Shown here one piece after another: positions 14,887 through 23,417 of a stretch of 64,000 nucleotides of DNA. The notes under the pieces are model-generated. The model had not been told where the DNA came from. It made no database searches and saw only the letters and a list, made by a program, of their open reading frames with translations. The translations under genes and the position numbers were made by a program. Position 1 is the first letter of the stretch, and every line of letters starts with the position of its first letter. This DNA comes from Endozoicomonas sp. 4G (GTDB lineage: Bacteria; Pseudomonadota; Gammaproteobacteria; Pseudomonadales; Endozoicomonadaceae), in the NCBI RefSeq assembly GCF_023822025.1, contig NZ_CP082909.1, forward strand, positions 4,501,001 to 4,565,000. The letters run 5' to 3'.

Positions 14887-16053
14887 TCAGTCATGAGTCA
14901 GTCCCCACTCCTTGAGTTTGTTCCAGCTGAGATAACGTTCCCGTTCGGTCAAATCCTGCAAGTTGGAAGTGCAGGGATCTTTCAGAGTGATGGTGGTACT
15001 GTTGGCACGATTTTGCCCATCTCTTTTCCTGAACTTCACGGCAATAGAAGCTTCAACAACAGAGTACTGGTCACAATTCAGAAAGTGTTCAGTCTCATCC
15101 TCTTTCATTATCTGATAGACATCTTTCTCATGGGCTTTATAGGCAGGGGATTGAGCGGTGTAAACAGCGTCGCTTCGGGTTGACTTGAATTTCAGATAGG
15201 AGACAGAGACCTGTTTAATGCCTTCTTGCCGGTTGAATGGCAGGACTGGCTTCGACTTCAAGACATCCAGCGTAAGTTGTCTTCTCTTCAATTTTTCCGG
15301 AGCCTCTTCTACTCCCAGTGCCTTGCTGGTGAAAAGCTGAGCCAGCTGCTCGCGCTCCTGCTTCTTCCGAGTGACCACTTCCAGCTCGCACTTCTTCGGG
15401 TTCCAGAGGAAAGCATATTCCCTCGCTGGCCTGATCATAGTTTCCCGAAGTGCTTTCTTCTTTTTGGAAACTTCCTTAAGCAGGCTGGGAAGACCCTCCC
15501 AGTAAACCATAACTTGCTGCAAAGTTTCTATCTTGCCATCAATACTCGGACGCTCCCGTTCAAACAAGTCCACCAGTACTTCATCATCACCGCCAAAGTG
15601 CTGCGAGAGATACTCTTTTAATTCCTCTAGATCAGGGAGCTGACTCACAGTGGACAATACTTTGAAGCTGTCCCACTTGGCTGTGAGCCTGGCTTCATCA
15701 GCAAAGCGCTCACTTTCGGCCTGTTCAAAGATCGACTGTTCATGGAGAAGAACCCAGGCGGCTCGAGTGTGCGGATTATTCTGAGCGAGATACTCACTTT
15801 TATTCATGACCAGCCTGGCCAGGAACTCCTGACCCACTTCGTCCGCCATCTGGTCGATCCGTCGAAGCAGGTCTCTATACGCCTGTCGTTGTCTTTTATC
15901 CAAGGCACCGATAGCATCCATCAGATCGAAGGTGGTACTGAGTTCCGGTTCATAAGCAATCACTCTTTGTGCTTTCGTCACTCCGGTACGCTTTAACAGC
16001 TCACGACAATAATCATCTCGAACATGCTTCAAGGCTCGCTTTAAGTAGGGCAT
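14887..16053 (-). CDS. Hypothetical protein, 388 aa, first gene of an unrecognised phage operon
   Basis: ATG at 16053 follows a strong CGGAGGACCGG site. The protein is mostly helical, charged and cytosolic, with no signal peptide: MPYLKRALKHVRDDYCRELL, LVMNKSEYLAQNNPHTRAAW, VSKKKKALRETMIRPAREYA and KDVYQIMKEDETEHFLNCDQ. The C-terminal third looks more beta-rich (SVVEASIAVKFRKRD). Its stop overlaps the start of the gene now split by ISL3, so the two were cotranslated. It faces a plus-strand integrase module across a 213-bp divergent promoter region. No family is recognised. Position upstream of the replication operon allows either an early phage function or an accessory (defence) pair. Confidence 0.75.
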   Translation of the reverse strand: MPYLKRALKHVRDDYCRELLKRTGVTKAQRVIAYEPELSTTFDLMDAIGALDKRQRQAYRDLLRRIDQMADEVGQEFLARLVMNKSEYLAQNNPHTRAAWVLLHEQSIFEQAESERFADEARLTAKWDSFKVLSTVSQLPDLEELKEYLSQHFGGDDEVLVDLFERERPSIDGKIETLQQVMVYWEGLPSLLKEVSKKKKALRETMIRPAREYAFLWNPKKCELEVVTRKKQEREQLAQLFTSKALGVEEAPEKLKRRQLTLDVLKSKPVLPFNRQEGIKQVSVSYLKFKSTRSDAVYTAQSPAYKAHEKDVYQIMKEDETEHFLNCDQYSVVEASIAVKFRKRDGQNRANSTTITLKDPCTSNLQDLTERERYLSWNKLKEWGLTHD

Positions 16054-16119
16054 CCGGTCCTCCGGTTTTTATATTTTTTCTATGGCTACATCCCGGTCTT
16101 TTTATACTACTGTTTTTTT

Positions 16120-16187
16120 GTACAGCATCATATTGTACCCAATTGCATGGCCTGTCAATCCCTTGGAAAACACCGGATTAAGCCGGT
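16120..16187. promoter_or_regulatory. Two palindromes in the divergent promoter region
   Basis: GTACA (16120-16124) and TGTAC (16134-16138) form arms 9 bp apart. ACCGG-ATTAAG-CCGGT at 16172-16187 is a perfect 5-6-5 palindrome. Both lie between the leftward 388-aa gene and the rightward integration module and are candidate operators. Confidence 0.4.
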
Positions 16188-16266
16188 TACCTCGGTATGG
16201 ATTCCTGACGTTTTTACAGCAACACTTTTAAATAAATCCGCACCCCCCAGGGATGGGAGACCCACC

Positions 16267-16470
16267 ATGAACAAACCCCCATCAAGCCACCAGCCACACC
16301 CCAATACCCTGGCTATCTGCCAGATCCTGGCTGCCGGTATTGAACGTCGGTATATAAAGCAGCAAGAACAGGAAAACACCGAAAGAGAGAAAGATAACTG
16401 GACTAATGCCGGAACCAGAGCCTGTATGTCTCATAGGGTTCAACGACAGGAGTCCAACAATGAAGAATGA
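16267..16470 (+). CDS. Small protein of recombinase cassette, 67 aa
   Basis: ATG at 16267 is preceded by GGGAGACCC. The core LAICQILAAGIERRYIKQQE looks like the small proteins often encoded just upstream of DUF2924 in serine-recombinase cassettes; the tail is charged and disordered. It overlaps the DUF2924 start by 11 bp, so the two are coupled. Function unknown; a longer in-frame start at 16147 lacks a ribosome-binding site. Confidence 0.6.
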   Translation: MNKPPSSHQPHPNTLAICQILAAGIERRYIKQQEQENTEREKDNWTNAGTRACMSHRVQRQESNNEE

Positions 16471-16939
16471 ATTATCCGATCAGTCAAGTCTGGCGGCCAA
16501 AGTGGCTGCCATTCAGAAGATGTCCACAAAAGCACTACTCGCACTCTGGCCAAAGCTTTATGGCACCGATGCGCCCAAGCTGAACAAACGACTGCTTAGG
16601 CAGAGATTAGCCTTCCGGGTTCAGGAGCTGGAACTGGGGAGCCTTTCCGAGAAGCACAAGAAACAATTACAGCGACTGCAAAAGCCATCGGCTAAAGACA
16701 AAGCTGTGCCCAAGGCCAGAGTCAACAAGCCACCCGCAGGCACCCGGATTGTTAAAGAATATGAAGGCGAGACCCATGAGGTAATTGTCACCAAGGAGGG
16801 CTTTGAGTATCGGGGCCAAATCTACCGGAGCCTTTCAGGCATCGCCAAACTGATTACTGGAAGTCACTGGTCGGGGCCGGTGTTCTTTGGACTAAAAGGA
16901 AGCAGCCATGAGCGGGGAAAAAGCCGTGGGCAAAAGTAA
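16460..16939 (+). CDS. DUF2924 protein of recombinase cassette
   Basis: 159 aa from ATG 16460 (AGGAG at 16448-16452). Features are LAAKVAAIQKMSTKALLALW, then LNKRLLRQRLAFRVQELELG, a basic linker, and the conserved C-terminal region GTRIVKEYEGETHEVIVTKE, GFEYRGQIYRSLSGIAKLIT and HWSGPVFFGL. The C-terminal sequence is the hallmark of DUF2924, a family almost always next to a large serine recombinase. It probably assists or regulates recombination. Its 3' end overlaps the recombinase start by 32 bp. Confidence 0.88.
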   Translation: MKNELSDQSSLAAKVAAIQKMSTKALLALWPKLYGTDAPKLNKRLLRQRLAFRVQELELGSLSEKHKKQLQRLQKPSAKDKAVPKARVNKPPAGTRIVKEYEGETHEVIVTKEGFEYRGQIYRSLSGIAKLITGSHWSGPVFFGLKGSSHERGKSRGQK

Positions 16940-18269
16940 CAGCAAGATTAAGGACATCATACGTTGCGCGATCTATACCCGTAAATCCTCAGAAGAAGGG
17001 TTGGAGCAGGAGTTCAATTCACTCCATGCCCAACGAGAAGCCGGTGAAGCTTATATCACTTCCCAGAAACAGGAAGGATGGGTTCTGGTGCCGGACGAAT
17101 ACGACGATGGCGGTTTTTCCGGTGGCAATATGGAACGGCCTGCACTTCAGCGACTGATGCAGGATGTGGAAGCAGGCAAGATTGATGTGGTGGTGGTTTA
17201 CAAAGTGGATCGTCTTTCCAGGTCGCTGGCTGACTTTGCACGGCTGGTGGAGGTGTTTGATAAGCATCAGGTTTCATTTGTAGCCGTCACCCAGCAGTTC
17301 AACACCACCAGCAGCATGGGACGACTGACGCTTAATATTCTATTGTCATTTGCCCAGTTTGAGCGTGAAGTGACTGGCGAGCGAATCAGGGACAAGTTCC
17401 TGCTCTCCAAAAAGAAAGGCAAGTGGATGGGTGGGACGCCACCGCTGGGTTATGACGTGATGGATCGCAAGCTGATCCCTAATGAGGGAGAAGCAGTCAT
17501 TATCCGGGAGATCTTCAAGACTTTTATTGAAACACGCTCACAGGTTGAAACCGCTGAACGGATTAATGAGATGGGCTTTCGAACCAAGCGGCTGCCACGC
17601 AAAGGTGGCCAAGTGGCCGGAAGCAAGAAGTTCACCCGGACCGCGATCTACAAACTGCTGAAGAGCCGACTCTATATTGGTGAGATTGGCCACAAGGGTG
17701 AATGGTACCCGGGTGAGCATAAAGCCCTTATCAAACCCGAGGTCTGGGCGAAGGTAGAGACCATTCTCCAGAGCAACAGCTCGGGCCGCCAAACAGACAG
17801 CCGACACAGGCACAGTCCTTCGTTTCTGCGGGGTTTTCTGTTCGGGCCGGAGCAGGAAGCCCTGATACCCACAGCCACCCGCAGAAAGGGCAAACTGCAC
17901 CGCTACTACGTCAGCAGTTTGGCCCGCAAGCACGGCCACAAACATTCGCCCCTGCCTAACCTGGCAGCCAGGGAGATTGAGTTTTTGGTGGTCGAGCATC
18001 TTCGGGATTTACTGAAGCAACCGGAGATTATTTTCACCACCCGGCAGATGCTGACGGATCAGGAAACGCTCAATGAAGATCAGGTCAGGGAAGCCCTGAA
18101 TGATCTGTCGGACATCTGGAACCTGCTGTTTCCTCAAGAGCAACGCCGTTTAATGAAACTGCTGGTCAACCGCATAGATGTCCACCAGCAGGGCATCGAG
18201 ATTCGCTTCCGTCAGGAAGGGATAGCCACCATCACCCATGAGCTAAAAGGAGAAGTGACATGGCCATAA
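16908..18269 (+). CDS. Large serine site-specific recombinase
   Basis: 453 aa, ATG at 16908 with AAGGAAG upstream. The resolvase catalytic domain at about 18-165 has CAIYTRKSSEEG (catalytic Ser about 27), DGGFSGGNMERPALQRLM, VVVYKVDRLSRSLADFARLV and SSMGRLTLNILLSFAQFERE with the Arg/Glu pattern. The recombinase DNA-binding domain at about 185-300 includes PPLGYDVM and AERINEMGFRTKR. The usual zinc ribbon is degenerate: FLRGFLFGPEQEALIP has no Cys pairs. The protein integrates or excises DNA at short att sites and is the likely prophage integrase. It overlaps the next gene by 10 bp. Confidence 0.92.
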   Translation: MSGEKAVGKSNSKIKDIIRCAIYTRKSSEEGLEQEFNSLHAQREAGEAYITSQKQEGWVLVPDEYDDGGFSGGNMERPALQRLMQDVEAGKIDVVVVYKVDRLSRSLADFARLVEVFDKHQVSFVAVTQQFNTTSSMGRLTLNILLSFAQFEREVTGERIRDKFLLSKKKGKWMGGTPPLGYDVMDRKLIPNEGEAVIIREIFKTFIETRSQVETAERINEMGFRTKRLPRKGGQVAGSKKFTRTAIYKLLKSRLYIGEIGHKGEWYPGEHKALIKPEVWAKVETILQSNSSGRQTDSRHRHSPSFLRGFLFGPEQEALIPTATRRKGKLHRYYVSSLARKHGHKHSPLPNLAAREIEFLVVEHLRDLLKQPEIIFTTRQMLTDQETLNEDQVREALNDLSDIWNLLFPQEQRRLMKLLVNRIDVHQQGIEIRFRQEGIATITHELKGEVTWP

Positions 18270-18685
18270 AAGTAACTGGCAAGGCAACCCGCACCTATCT
18301 GAAAGACGAGAACTGCATTCTGGTGCACATTCCCATCAAGTTCATCAGCCGCAAGGGAAAGAGCCAGGTCACCACACCGGACGGTCGTCCGGCACTGGAA
18401 GAGGTCGATCCGGCTTTGAGAAATGCTCTGGTCAGGGCACATCGGTGGTTGAAGGCATTGGAAACAGGGAAAGAGCAGCATCTGAAAGTGCTGGCTAAAC
18501 AGGAAGGAATCAACAGCGAAAGCTATGCTTCGAAAATCCTCCGGCTGACCACCCTGTCGCCAGAGATTCAGGAAGCCATTATTGATGGTCGCAGCCTGGG
18601 AGGTTTGGTGCTGGCTGATTTTATGAAGCCTTTTCCACTCTTGTGGTCAGAGCAGAAGAAGGCATTGGGGATACCAGAGGATTGA
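18260..18685 (+). CDS. Recombinase-associated HTH protein
   Basis: 141 aa, ATG at 18260 with AAAGGAG just upstream and overlapping the recombinase end. The N-terminus is beta-like (ENCILVHIPIKFISRKGKS). The C-terminal half, LVRAHRWLKALETGKEQHLK, LAKQEGINSESYASKILRLT and LSPEIQEAIIDGRSLGGLVL, is a helix-turn-helix like those in ParB/KorB. Proteins with this exact plan follow DUF2924-linked serine recombinases. A recombination directionality or regulatory role is likely but unproven. It is the last phage-like gene before the tRNA genes. Confidence 0.8.
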   Translation: MAIKVTGKATRTYLKDENCILVHIPIKFISRKGKSQVTTPDGRPALEEVDPALRNALVRAHRWLKALETGKEQHLKVLAKQEGINSESYASKILRLTTLSPEIQEAIIDGRSLGGLVLADFMKPFPLLWSEQKKALGIPED

Positions 18686-19004
18686 TGTGCTCCCTCCTTT
18701 TTATCCCTCGATTTTTAATCAAAACGTTCGCCGACTGTCCTCGGCACATATCGCCATTAAAGTGCAAACCAAACGCCTGTCCAAACAACCTGAAACCACT
18801 CATAACCAACTGTTTTTAAAGAGGAAATAAAAGTACGCACAGGAATTTTGAAAAGTGCAGATTTAAGAGAAGAGAAAGAGAAAAAGGCCCCAAAATGGTC
18901 AAAAATGGGCATTTTTAAGGTTTTTGCCAGTGCAGAAATTAAACGACCAAAAAACAACAAAAGGCGAGATAGGCAAGACAAAAACCCACCCCCCAAAACG
19001 ACAA
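18686..19004. other. Gene-free, purine-rich gap at the prophage edge
   Basis: No gene is visible. The region carries A/G-rich runs (about 18840-18900) and the inverted repeat AAAAATG-GG-CATTTTT at 18901-18916, a weak terminator-like structure for the integration module. The prophage attachment site may lie here, but without the other end I cannot define it. Confidence 0.4.
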
Positions 19005-19028
19005 AAAGCCCTATAAAAATAGGGCTTT
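19003..19028 (-). terminator. Rho-independent terminator of the tRNA operon
   Basis: AAAGCCCTAT (19005-19014) and ATAGGGCTTT (19019-19028) form a perfect 10-bp stem with an AAAA/TTTT loop, followed on the minus strand by a T-run. It lies 8 bp beyond the tRNA-Arg 3' end. Confidence 0.9.
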
Positions 19029-19035
19029 CTGAAGA

Positions 19036-19112
19036 TGGCGCGCTCGGTAGGATTCGAACCTACGACCGCCTGGTTCGTAGCCAGGTACTCTATCCAGCTG
19101 AGCTACGAGCGC
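19036..19112 (-). tRNA. tRNA-Arg (ACG)
   Basis: 77 nt with encoded CCA. The acceptor stem is GCGCTCG/CGAGCGC, and the anticodon loop CTACGAA between CCTGG and CCAGG gives anticodon ACG. The T-loop GGTTCGAATCC is standard. It is cotranscribed after tRNA-Ser, with 19 bp between them. Confidence 0.97.
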
Positions 19113-19131
19113 GTTGTTCACTTTTCAATTC

Positions 19132-19219
19132 TGGCGGTGAGGGAGGGATTCGAACCCTCGATACGTTTCCGTATACACACTTTCCAGGCGTGCTCCTTCG
19201 GCCACTCGGACACCTCACC
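19132..19219 (-). tRNA. tRNA-Ser (GGA)
   Basis: 88 nt with CCA, acceptor GGTGAGG/CCTCACC, anticodon loop CTGGAAA (anticodon GGA), and a long variable arm TATACGGAAACGTAT typical of class II tRNA-Ser. It is the first gene of the two-tRNA transcript. Confidence 0.96.
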
Positions 19220-19423
19220 GTTGCTGCTGTTCGCGTCTGTTGCTGCGAACGGAGCCGTACTTTATAGCAGGACTGTCTGAAAGGCAAAGCCAAAATGCGC
19301 TTTTTTTCTACTTTAAGAGTAATTACCTAAACGGGCAAACGACCGATCCTGCACTAACGTCTTAAAATCCAGCGCCAGACCAATGCAGGATGAACAGCCG
19401 CTGACCAGCACATTTTCAATGCT

Positions 19424-20779
19424 TTATTCCTGAATGAACTGCTGATCAGACTCAATGGCTATATCGCTCCCCAGGTCAGCCGTTTCCAGGGTCTGCCTGG
19501 GCAGCTCTTTTTTAACGCGTACACCCAGATTCAAGAACTGATCTGCCTGGGATATCAGATTGCCCCGGCCATACTTCAAGGTTCCCATAGCGTCATCATA
19601 AGTGCTTCTGGCACTGGTCAGTTGCTGATCCAGCTTTTCCATCTTTTCAACAAAAATACGCAGTTTGTCGTACACCTGGCGAGCCTTGTCAGCCAGCTTT
19701 CGGGCATTGGCGTTTTGTCTTTCAATGGTCCAGAGGTTAGACACTGTTCTGAGTGTGGCCAGAAGTGTGGTGGGTGTCACCACCACAATGCGCTTCTCAA
19801 AAGCTTCATTGAATAATTGTTGGTCATGCTGGAAGGCCACCATAAAAGCCGGCTCAACAGGCATAAACATAAAGACGAAGTCCGGCGCTTTAACCTCTGG
19901 CAACGAAGGATAATCTTTTTCGTTAAGACTGCGGATGTGGTTCCGGATGCTCTGTATATGTCGTTTCAAGGCGGCTTCACGCTCAGCATCGGTTTCGCCA
20001 TTGACGTAACTCAGGTAGTCCACCAGCGAGACTTTCGAGTCAATAATCAGGTGCTTTTGCTCGGGTAAATAAACGACAAAGTCAGGACGCTTGTTCTGGC
20101 CTTCCTCATCTTTGAAGTTGGCTTCCCGCTCATACTCCTGTCCCTTGATCAGGCCGCTGCTTTCTAAAATCTTTTCAACCTGTAACTCACCCCAGTTGCC
20201 CTGTAACTTCTTATCGCCCTTCAACGCTCTGGCAAGATTGCCTGCTTCATCGGTGATCTTCTGGTTGAGATTATGGAGAGTCTCCAGCTGCTGTTTTAGG
20301 GCCGCTCGACCTTCGTTGTCCGCTTTGCTGGCTTCTTCAACCTTGTTTCGAAACTCGCCCAGTTGTTCCTTAAAAGGTTTCAGCAGGTTTTCCAGACCCG
20401 CCTGGTGCTGCTGTGAAACCGATTGGCTCTTGGCTTCCAGAATCTCATTGGCGAGATTGCCAAATTCTTCTTTGAGTACCTGTTTATTGTCTTCTAGTTG
20501 TCGCAATGACTTTTCATTTTGTAGCTGCTGCTCTTCCAGCCTGACCTTCAATTCCCGAACCTGCTTTTCGGCAGTGAACCGGGCTTCCTGCTCATTCTGC
20601 TGTTTCCGCAGACCTTCTTTGAGCAGCTCTTCCCTTTCCTGGACTCTGCGTTTTTCATTATTCAGGAGGGTTTCCAGCTTTGCCAATCCGGCAGCCGCTC
20701 TTTGTCTGGCAAAGAGCCAGGATAATCCGGAGCAGATTAAAACCAATAGGACGACCACGGCCATTTCAGTTGCAGACAT
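19424..20779 (-). CDS. rmuC: DNA recombination protein RmuC
   Basis: 451 aa from ATG 20779, chosen because the membrane anchor MAVVVLLVLICSGLSWLFA follows directly; the frame extends upstream without a proper start. After the N-terminal helix comes a coiled coil to about residue 200 (RRVQEREELLKEGLRKQQNE), then the RmuC domain: LQGNWGELQVEKILESSGL, KRPDFVVYLPEQKHLIIDSK (nuclease-like core), YPSLPEVKAPDFVFMFMPVE and RIVVVTPTTLLATLRTVSNL. RmuC limits inversion between short inverted repeats in E. coli and is thought to be a nuclease. The gene is a conserved chromosomal locus outside the prophage. Confidence 0.95.
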   Translation of the reverse strand: MSATEMAVVVLLVLICSGLSWLFARQRAAAGLAKLETLLNNEKRRVQEREELLKEGLRKQQNEQEARFTAEKQVRELKVRLEEQQLQNEKSLRQLEDNKQVLKEEFGNLANEILEAKSQSVSQQHQAGLENLLKPFKEQLGEFRNKVEEASKADNEGRAALKQQLETLHNLNQKITDEAGNLARALKGDKKLQGNWGELQVEKILESSGLIKGQEYEREANFKDEEGQNKRPDFVVYLPEQKHLIIDSKVSLVDYLSYVNGETDAEREAALKRHIQSIRNHIRSLNEKDYPSLPEVKAPDFVFMFMPVEPAFMVAFQHDQQLFNEAFEKRIVVVTPTTLLATLRTVSNLWTIERQNANARKLADKARQVYDKLRIFVEKMEKLDQQLTSARSTYDDAMGTLKYGRGNLISQADQFLNLGVRVKKELPRQTLETADLGSDIAIESDQQFIQE

Positions 20780-20953
20780 GCACGCACTCTCATCAGTACA
20801 AAATAAACAATTATTGATGAACATTACGGTATTTTGATCGAAATCAACAGTCTGATGGCTATCGTCTATCCCGCCATTTTCGTGTTCCAAAACTGCTTTC
20901 TGTCATACTTCGAACGACTGCGATGGGCTGAAAATATAACCTGTCATCCAGTA

Positions 20954-20990
20954 ATAGGTAAAAGCTATAGACAGTATTTGAACGATCAAT
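20954..20990 (+). promoter_or_regulatory. OxyR-binding site upstream of ahpC
   Basis: ATAGGTAAAAGCTAT at 20954-20968 fits the OxyR half-motif ATAGnTnnnAnCTAT at every fixed position. After a 7-bp spacer, 20976-20990 (ATTTGAACGATCAAT) is a weaker second half. A -10-like TATTAT lies at 21014-21019, so OxyR would sit over the -35 region as in OxyR-activated promoters. Confidence 0.85.
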
Positions 20991-21085
20991 TATACCCACC
21001 GATCAAACAGGCATATTATTTCCATGTCGCCACCAAAAACGGCAGACAACAAAACCGAATGACTACCCACAAGAAGGAATGAGCC

Positions 21086-21649
21086 ATGTCCCTCATTAAC
21101 ACTCAAATCAAGCCGTTCAAAGCAACTGCTTTCCATAATGGCGAGTTCGTTGACGTGACCGAAGAAAGCCTGAAAGGTAAATGGTCAGTTGTCTTCTTCT
21201 ACCCAGCAGACTTCACCTTTGTTTGCCCGACTGAACTGGGTGATCTGGCTGACCACTACGAACAACTTCAGGCCATGGGTGTTGAAGTGTACTCCGTCTC
21301 TACCGACACTCACTTCACTCACAAAGCTTGGCACGACAGCTCTGATACTATCAATAAGATCAAATTCCCAATGATCGGTGACCCAACGGGCCAGATCACT
21401 CGCAACTTTGAAGTCATGATCGAAGAAGAAGGTCTGGCACTGCGTGGCTCTTTTGTCATCAACCCTGAAGGTGAGATCAAAGTGGTTGAAACCAACGATC
21501 TGGGCATTGGCCGTAACGCCGAAGACCTGGTTCGCAAAATTCAGGCAGCTCAGTTCATCGCAACCCATCCTGGCCTGGTATGCCCAGCTGCATGGCAACC
21601 AGGTGAAGAAACTCTGGAACCTTCCCTGGACCTGGTCGGCAAAATCTAA
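21086..21649 (+). CDS. ahpC: Alkyl hydroperoxide reductase peroxiredoxin AhpC
   Basis: 187 aa, the same length as the E. coli protein. The peroxidatic Cys47 is in [18 protein letters not shown] and the resolving Cys166 in [37 protein letters not shown] is also typical of 2-Cys AhpC. It reduces hydrogen peroxide, organic peroxides and peroxynitrite and is recycled by AhpF, encoded 66 bp downstream. The ribosome-binding site AAGGAATG lies just before the ATG. An OxyR site upstream points to induction by peroxide. Confidence 0.98.
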   Translation: MSLINTQIKPFKATAFHNGEFVDVTEESLKGKWSVVFFYPADFTFVCPTELGDLADHYEQLQAMGVEVYSVSTDTHFTHKAWHDSSDTINKIKFPMIGDPTGQITRNFEVMIEEEGLALRGSFVINPEGEIKVVETNDLGIGRNAEDLVRKIQAAQFIATHPGLVCPAAWQPGEETLEPSLDLVGKI

Positions 21650-21658
21650 ACGGCCTGC

Positions 21659-21681
21659 GCTCCCTGCTGACGGCAGGGAGC
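21659..21681 (+). promoter_or_regulatory. Hairpin between ahpC and ahpF
   Basis: GCTCCCTGC (21659-21667) and GCAGGGAGC (21673-21681) form a perfect 9-bp stem with a 5-nt loop. There is no T-run, so it is more likely an mRNA-stability or partial attenuation element giving more AhpC than AhpF. Confidence 0.65.
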
Positions 21682-21715
21682 CTGAACCTAATTAAAAAGA
21701 TCAAGCGAGTCAATC

Positions 21716-23305
21716 ATGCTAGACGCAAACATCAAAAAACAATTGGAAGCTTACTTCCAGAACCTGAAAACACCTGTTGAGATCGTTGTGTCCCTTGATG
21801 ACTCTGCGAAATCAGAAGAAATGGCCTCACTGGCCAAAGACCTTGAATCACTGTCCAGCCAGATCACCTTACGTGAAGGCGACAATGCCCTGGAAAGAAG
21901 ACCATCCATGGCGATTCAAGGCCAGGACCAGCGCCCGGCCATCCGTTTTGCCGGTCTGCCCATGGGTCACGAATTTAACTCATTGGTACTGGCCATTCTC
22001 CAGAGCGGCGGTCATCCTGCCAAGCTGGAAGCGGGTTTGATCGAGCAGATTAAACAGCTGGAAGGCGAGTTTCATTTTGAAACCTATATCTCCCTGTCCT
22101 GCCAGAACTGCCCTGAGGTTGTTCAGGCTCTGAACCTGATGGCGGTCCTGAATCCTGGTATCAGCCACACCATGATCGATGGCGCCTTGTTTCAGGATGA
22201 AGTGGATGACAAACAAATCATGGCCGTCCCCGCCGTATTTGTTAACGGCCAGCCATTTGGTCATGGTCGTATGACTACCGCCGAAATCGTTGCCAAACTG
22301 GACGTCAACGCTGAAAAACGTACAGCAGACGCTATCAACCAAAAAGATCCTTATGACCTGTTAATTGTCGGTGCCGGTCCGGCGGGTGCGGCCGCCGCTG
22401 TTTATGCCGCCCGCAAAGGCATTCGTACTGGTCTGGTAGCCGATCGCTTTGGCGGTCAGGTAATGGATACCATGGCTATTGAAAACTTCATCTCCGTTAA
22501 GGAAACCGAAGGTCCAAAACTGGTGGCCAACCTGGAACAACACGTTCTGGACTACGACGTAGATGTCATGACCAACCAGCGCGCCAGCGCCCTGGTTGAA
22601 AATAACCGCAGTGCCGGAGAGTTGGTAGAAATCCAACTGGAAAGTGGCGCCAGCCTGAAAAGTAAAACCGTACTGATGGCCACCGGTGCCCGCTGGAGAG
22701 AAATGAATGTGCCCGGCGAGCAGGAATACCGCGGCAAAGGAGTTGCTTACTGCCCACACTGTGACGGACCTTTGTTTAAAGGCAAACGTGTTGCCGTCAT
22801 TGGCGGTGGTAACTCAGGGGTTGAAGCCGCTATTGATTTGGCAGGCATTGTTTCCCAGGTTACGCTGATTGAGTTTGACAGTCAGTTAAGAGCAGACGAA
22901 GTACTCCAGCGTAAACTGCGCTCCCTGAAGAACGTCACCATTATTACCAGCGCACTGACCACAAAAGTACTGGGCGATGGTCATAAAGTGAATGGCCTGA
23001 CCTACAAAGACCGCAATACAGACGACGAAATCAGTTTAGAACTGGAAGGTATTTTTGTTCAGATTGGTCTGGTACCCAATACCGAGTTCCTTAAAGGTGC
23101 CATGGAATTAACTCCACGTGGCGAAATTGTGGTTGATGGCCGGGGCGAAACGTCTATTCCAGGTGTTTTTGCCGCCGGGGATGTCACAACCGCACCTTAC
23201 AAACAAATTATTATTGCCATGGGCAGCGGTGCCAACGCTTCACTGGGGGCTTTTGATTACCTGATCAGAAACAGTTTTGAAGGCGATACTGCTGAAGCGG
23301 CCTGA
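21716..23305 (+). CDS. ahpF: Alkyl hydroperoxide reductase flavoprotein AhpF
   Basis: 529 aa, full length. The N-terminal double thioredoxin fold carries the redox pair in [12 protein letters not shown] (Cys129/Cys132). The FAD domain begins [20 protein letters not shown] at about 215. The second redox pair is [20 protein letters not shown], followed by NAD(P)-binding [15 protein letters not shown] and the FAD-closing motif [16 protein letters not shown]. Electrons pass from NADH through FAD and the two disulfides to AhpC. It forms an operon with ahpC under the same OxyR site. Confidence 0.97.
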   Translation: MLDANIKKQLEAYFQNLKTPVEIVVSLDDSAKSEEMASLAKDLESLSSQITLREGDNALERRPSMAIQGQDQRPAIRFAGLPMGHEFNSLVLAILQSGGHPAKLEAGLIEQIKQLEGEFHFETYISLSCQNCPEVVQALNLMAVLNPGISHTMIDGALFQDEVDDKQIMAVPAVFVNGQPFGHGRMTTAEIVAKLDVNAEKRTADAINQKDPYDLLIVGAGPAGAAAAVYAARKGIRTGLVADRFGGQVMDTMAIENFISVKETEGPKLVANLEQHVLDYDVDVMTNQRASALVENNRSAGELVEIQLESGASLKSKTVLMATGARWREMNVPGEQEYRGKGVAYCPHCDGPLFKGKRVAVIGGGNSGVEAAIDLAGIVSQVTLIEFDSQLRADEVLQRKLRSLKNVTIITSALTTKVLGDGHKVNGLTYKDRNTDDEISLELEGIFVQIGLVPNTEFLKGAMELTPRGEIVVDGRGETSIPGVFAAGDVTTAPYKQIIIAMGSGANASLGAFDYLIRNSFEGDTAEAA

Positions 23306-23326
23306 TTAATCTATTACTTTTCGCCG

Positions 23327-23346
23327 GGTCAGGCTTAAGTCTGACC
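23327..23346 (+). terminator. Probable terminator after ahpF
   Basis: GGTCAG and CTGACC form arms around GCTTAAGT, extendable with one mismatch. The position 22 bp after the ahpF stop and between convergent genes fits termination, but no strong T-run follows. Confidence 0.5.
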
Positions 23347-23417
23347 GCCAACCTAGGGCTTCCTGACCTGGCAACTTAATCATCATGTTTTATTTCAGGG
23401 TCTGCGTACCAATCAAT

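Larger units (their letters stand above)
12369..14894 (-). pseudogene. Unknown phage gene split by ISL3 element
   Basis: The upstream part runs from ATG 14894 to 14413 and the downstream part from 12878 to 12369. Removing the IS and one 8-bp duplication joins them in frame: ...HLTSMFSF then KNIYQSLESWKGKAPG..., giving a protein of about 327 aa. As it stands, the first part reads into the IS and ends GYLWVKPASL. Its ATG overlaps the stop of the 388-aa gene at 14887 by 8 bp, so the two are a coupled operon. The N-terminal part contains KLPEKQRSFRYLAGLYETDS and the C-terminal part contains ISGGQRCEIASMIYKAWLM. No family is recognised. The interruption is probably recent because both halves stay open and the duplication is perfect. 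Confidence 0.85.

Noticed and set aside
19036..19219. tRNA genes as the prophage attachment site
   Set aside because: No repeated tRNA 3' end is visible in the window, and large serine recombinases seldom use tRNA genes; the left end is outside the window.
20091..20837. Ser/Leu/Cys-rich plus-strand frame of 248 codons
   Set aside because: Antisense to the coiled-coil part of rmuC; composition is the usual shadow of a Glu/Lys-rich coil.
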